NCBI GenBank assembly: GCA_007693335.1
Contig: REDU01000073.1
Location: 1 to 64,000, forward strand
Direction: 5' to 3'
From: Ilumatobacter sp.
Lineage (GTDB): Bacteria; Actinomycetota; Acidimicrobiia; Acidimicrobiales; Ilumatobacteraceae
Length of the DNA stretch: 64,000 nt
The position numbers and the translations under genes are program-made. Positions 62,840-64,000 of this stretch are shown piece after piece; position 1 is the first letter of the stretch; each line of letters starts with the position of its first letter. Below the pieces are notes generated by a model that saw nothing but the letters and a program-made list of their open reading frames with translations, did no database searches and was not told the DNA's origin.

Positions 62840-64000
62840 TCAGCCGTGATCGTGAGCGTGATCGTGGCCGCTCGCGAAGGTGTCGTCGGCGAACAACAGG
62901 TCACGCGAGTCGCCGGTCACCACCGTCTGGGTCTGCGCCGAGATCGGGTTCGGGCAGTACTCGGACGGGTACGAGATCCGGTCACGCCGGACGCCGACCC
63001 ACTCGAAGTGCATCCCGTCGGGGCGCAGGAAGTTACCGCCCCACGCGAAACCGTGGCGCCGGAAGATCCGAACCACCTCGCAGTGCATCTGGGGGACACA
63101 ACCCTGGCAGTTGGTCACGGTGTTGACGTCGAGTGCCATCGCCCACGCATGTCGTGAGACGAAGCCGAGCTCGCCGCTGATCCGGTTGAACCGCGGGTTG
63201 TGGACCCCGCCGAACGTGTTCGAGTTGGCGACGTCGATGGCACCGGCCAGACCGGCTGCGGCCACATCGGCCAGCGCCGCCCGCAGATCGTCCACCACCA
63301 CGCGATGGCAGCGCGTCCGGATGCGAATGCTCGCGTTCAACAACTCACGCTCCGCTGGCAGGTTGGCGGCCACCCACGACGCATCCTGGGTCATCGAACC
63401 GTCGGCGTTCACCCGGTAGGCGAACTCCCCCAGCAGTTCCTTCGTACGTGCCGTGCCGAGGGTCGAGTCGGGGTTCGGCGGATTCCAACTCCGCACCGCC
63501 CGCACCTCGCTGATCCCACCCGGGATGCCGTTGACGGCGAGCGCCGACTCGACGGCCGTACGGGAGCTGAACCCCCACATCACCGCCCGGGTCGACCGGG
63601 TGATCCCGAGCCGATCGGCCGCCCCGTTCGACATGACGAGTTCGGCGCCGCCCACCTGGACGTCGGCGGCGACGAGACCGACCCGGAAGCTCTGCAATCT
63701 GCCGTCGGCCGCCACGATGTCGATCCGATCGCCGGCCCGGGCCCCTCGGAGTCCGGCCGTGCGCTCGCTCATCGCCACGTCGCCCGACGCGATCACCGCC
63801 CCCACCTCGGCGTCGAGCACCGCTCCGGCCACGGGAGCCGGCATCGCCGTGACCACCATCGGGTACCGGAAACCCGACGGCGCCCGCTGGACGGACTGGA
63901 GCCCGCGACGGACGGCCACGAGCCCCACCGAAGCGCTGCGGGCGGGTGACCAGGCGCCGTTCGCCGCCGAGGCGGCGCGTTCCACCGCTGTCGCGACCTC
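62840..64000 (-). CDS. M15-family peptidase-like protein, partial
   Basis: The frame is open to the window edge, so the N-terminus is missing; the visible part is about 386 residues. The C-terminal half is a VanY/M15 metallopeptidase: S-R-H-A-W-A-M-A-L-D-V-N gives the H-x6-D zinc ligands and P-D-G-M-H-F-E-W the catalytic D-x2-H. N-terminal to it is a beta-rich region of about 130 residues (A-G-D-R-I-D-I-V-A-A-D-G). The end is His-rich (GHDHAHDHG). Probably a cell-wall D,D- or L,D-peptidase. Confidence 0.8.
   Translation of the reverse strand, partial: EVATAVERAASAANGAWSPARSASVGLVAVRRGLQSVQRAPSGFRYPMVVTAMPAPVAGAVLDAEVGAVIASGDVAMSERTAGLRGARAGDRIDIVAADGRLQSFRVGLVAADVQVGGAELVMSNGAADRLGITRSTRAVMWGFSSRTAVESALAVNGIPGGISEVRAVRSWNPPNPDSTLGTARTKELLGEFAYRVNADGSMTQDASWVAANLPAERELLNASIRIRTRCHRVVVDDLRAALADVAAAGLAGAIDVANSNTFGGVHNPRFNRISGELGFVSRHAWAMALDVNTVTNCQGCVPQMHCEVVRIFRRHGFAWGGNFLRPDGMHFEWVGVRRDRISYPSEYCPNPISAQTQTVVTGDSRDLLFADDTFASGHDHAHDHG

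Overview
This is 64 kb of high-GC actinobacterial chromosome, read throughout as one non-mobile block. SecA1 with a SEC-C tail, FtsEX, DUF3499, DUF5719, a Trm112-type protein, a GlbO-type truncated haemoglobin and coenzyme F420 genes all point to Actinomycetota. The gene mix and the absence of Streptomyces- or Mycobacterium-specific genes suggest a deep branch such as Acidimicrobiia (Ilumatobacter-like); that placement is inference. I see no tRNA, rRNA, CRISPR array, IS element or prophage. Gene order is broadly that of the Mycobacterium tuberculosis secA1 - sahH - pmmA - DUF3499 - fbiA - manB - rmlD - CpsA-like - birA - accA3 - lpdA stretch, recalled from general knowledge of that genome, with many local insertions.

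Layout. 0-4.3 kb: cofE, an alpha/beta hydrolase, menB, a SpoU/TrmH rRNA methylase and purU. 4.3-8 kb: riboflavin operon ribD-ribE-ribBA-ribH on the minus strand behind an FMN riboswitch. 8-13.5 kb: NUDIX hydrolase, a drug-type ABC exporter with a methyltransferase, truncated haemoglobin, O-methyltransferase, enoyl-CoA hydratase. 13.5-20 kb: comF, secA, prfB, ftsE, ftsX. 20-23.7 kb: SRPBCC protein, YczE-like membrane protein, AbiEi-like protein, ahcY. 23.8-38.2 kb: cell-surface and glycan genes (secreted RVLDTR-repeat protein, Trm112-like, manB, two very large membrane proteins, CPBP protease, DUF3499, DUF5719), interrupted by ftsH and a thioredoxin-like gene. 38.4-56.9 kb: sugar-nucleotide and polysaccharide region with an FDLSN-repeat protein, flippase, gmd, fcl, four GT4 glycosyltransferases, cofD, a nucleotidyltransferase, an SDR that has lost its active site, rmlACBD and a LytR-CpsA-Psr ligase. 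57-64 kb: birA divergent from an acyl-CoA carboxylase alpha subunit, a beta-lactamase-fold hydrolase, an LpdA-like flavoprotein and a truncated M15 peptidase.

How it works together. ManB, the GDP-mannose-type nucleotidyltransferase, Gmd and Fcl can make GDP-L-fucose. RmlABCD can make dTDP-L-rhamnose or a relative. The glycosyltransferases, flippase and LCP ligase could assemble a surface glycan and attach it to the wall. CofE and CofD are two steps of F420 synthesis, placed 42 kb apart. BirA biotinylates the neighbouring carboxylase.

Sequence-level themes. (1) More than twenty genes carry a TANNNT -10 box 6-10 nt before the start codon, implying leaderless transcription, and this decides several starts. 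(2) Short tandem repeats of 12-16 bp sit at gene edges, sometimes multiplying the start or stop codon. (3) An inverted-repeat element with CGAACTGTC arms occurs four times between genes. (4) Convergent gene pairs end in hairpins whose arms contain both stop codons. (5) gmd has foreign-looking codon use over about its first three quarters.
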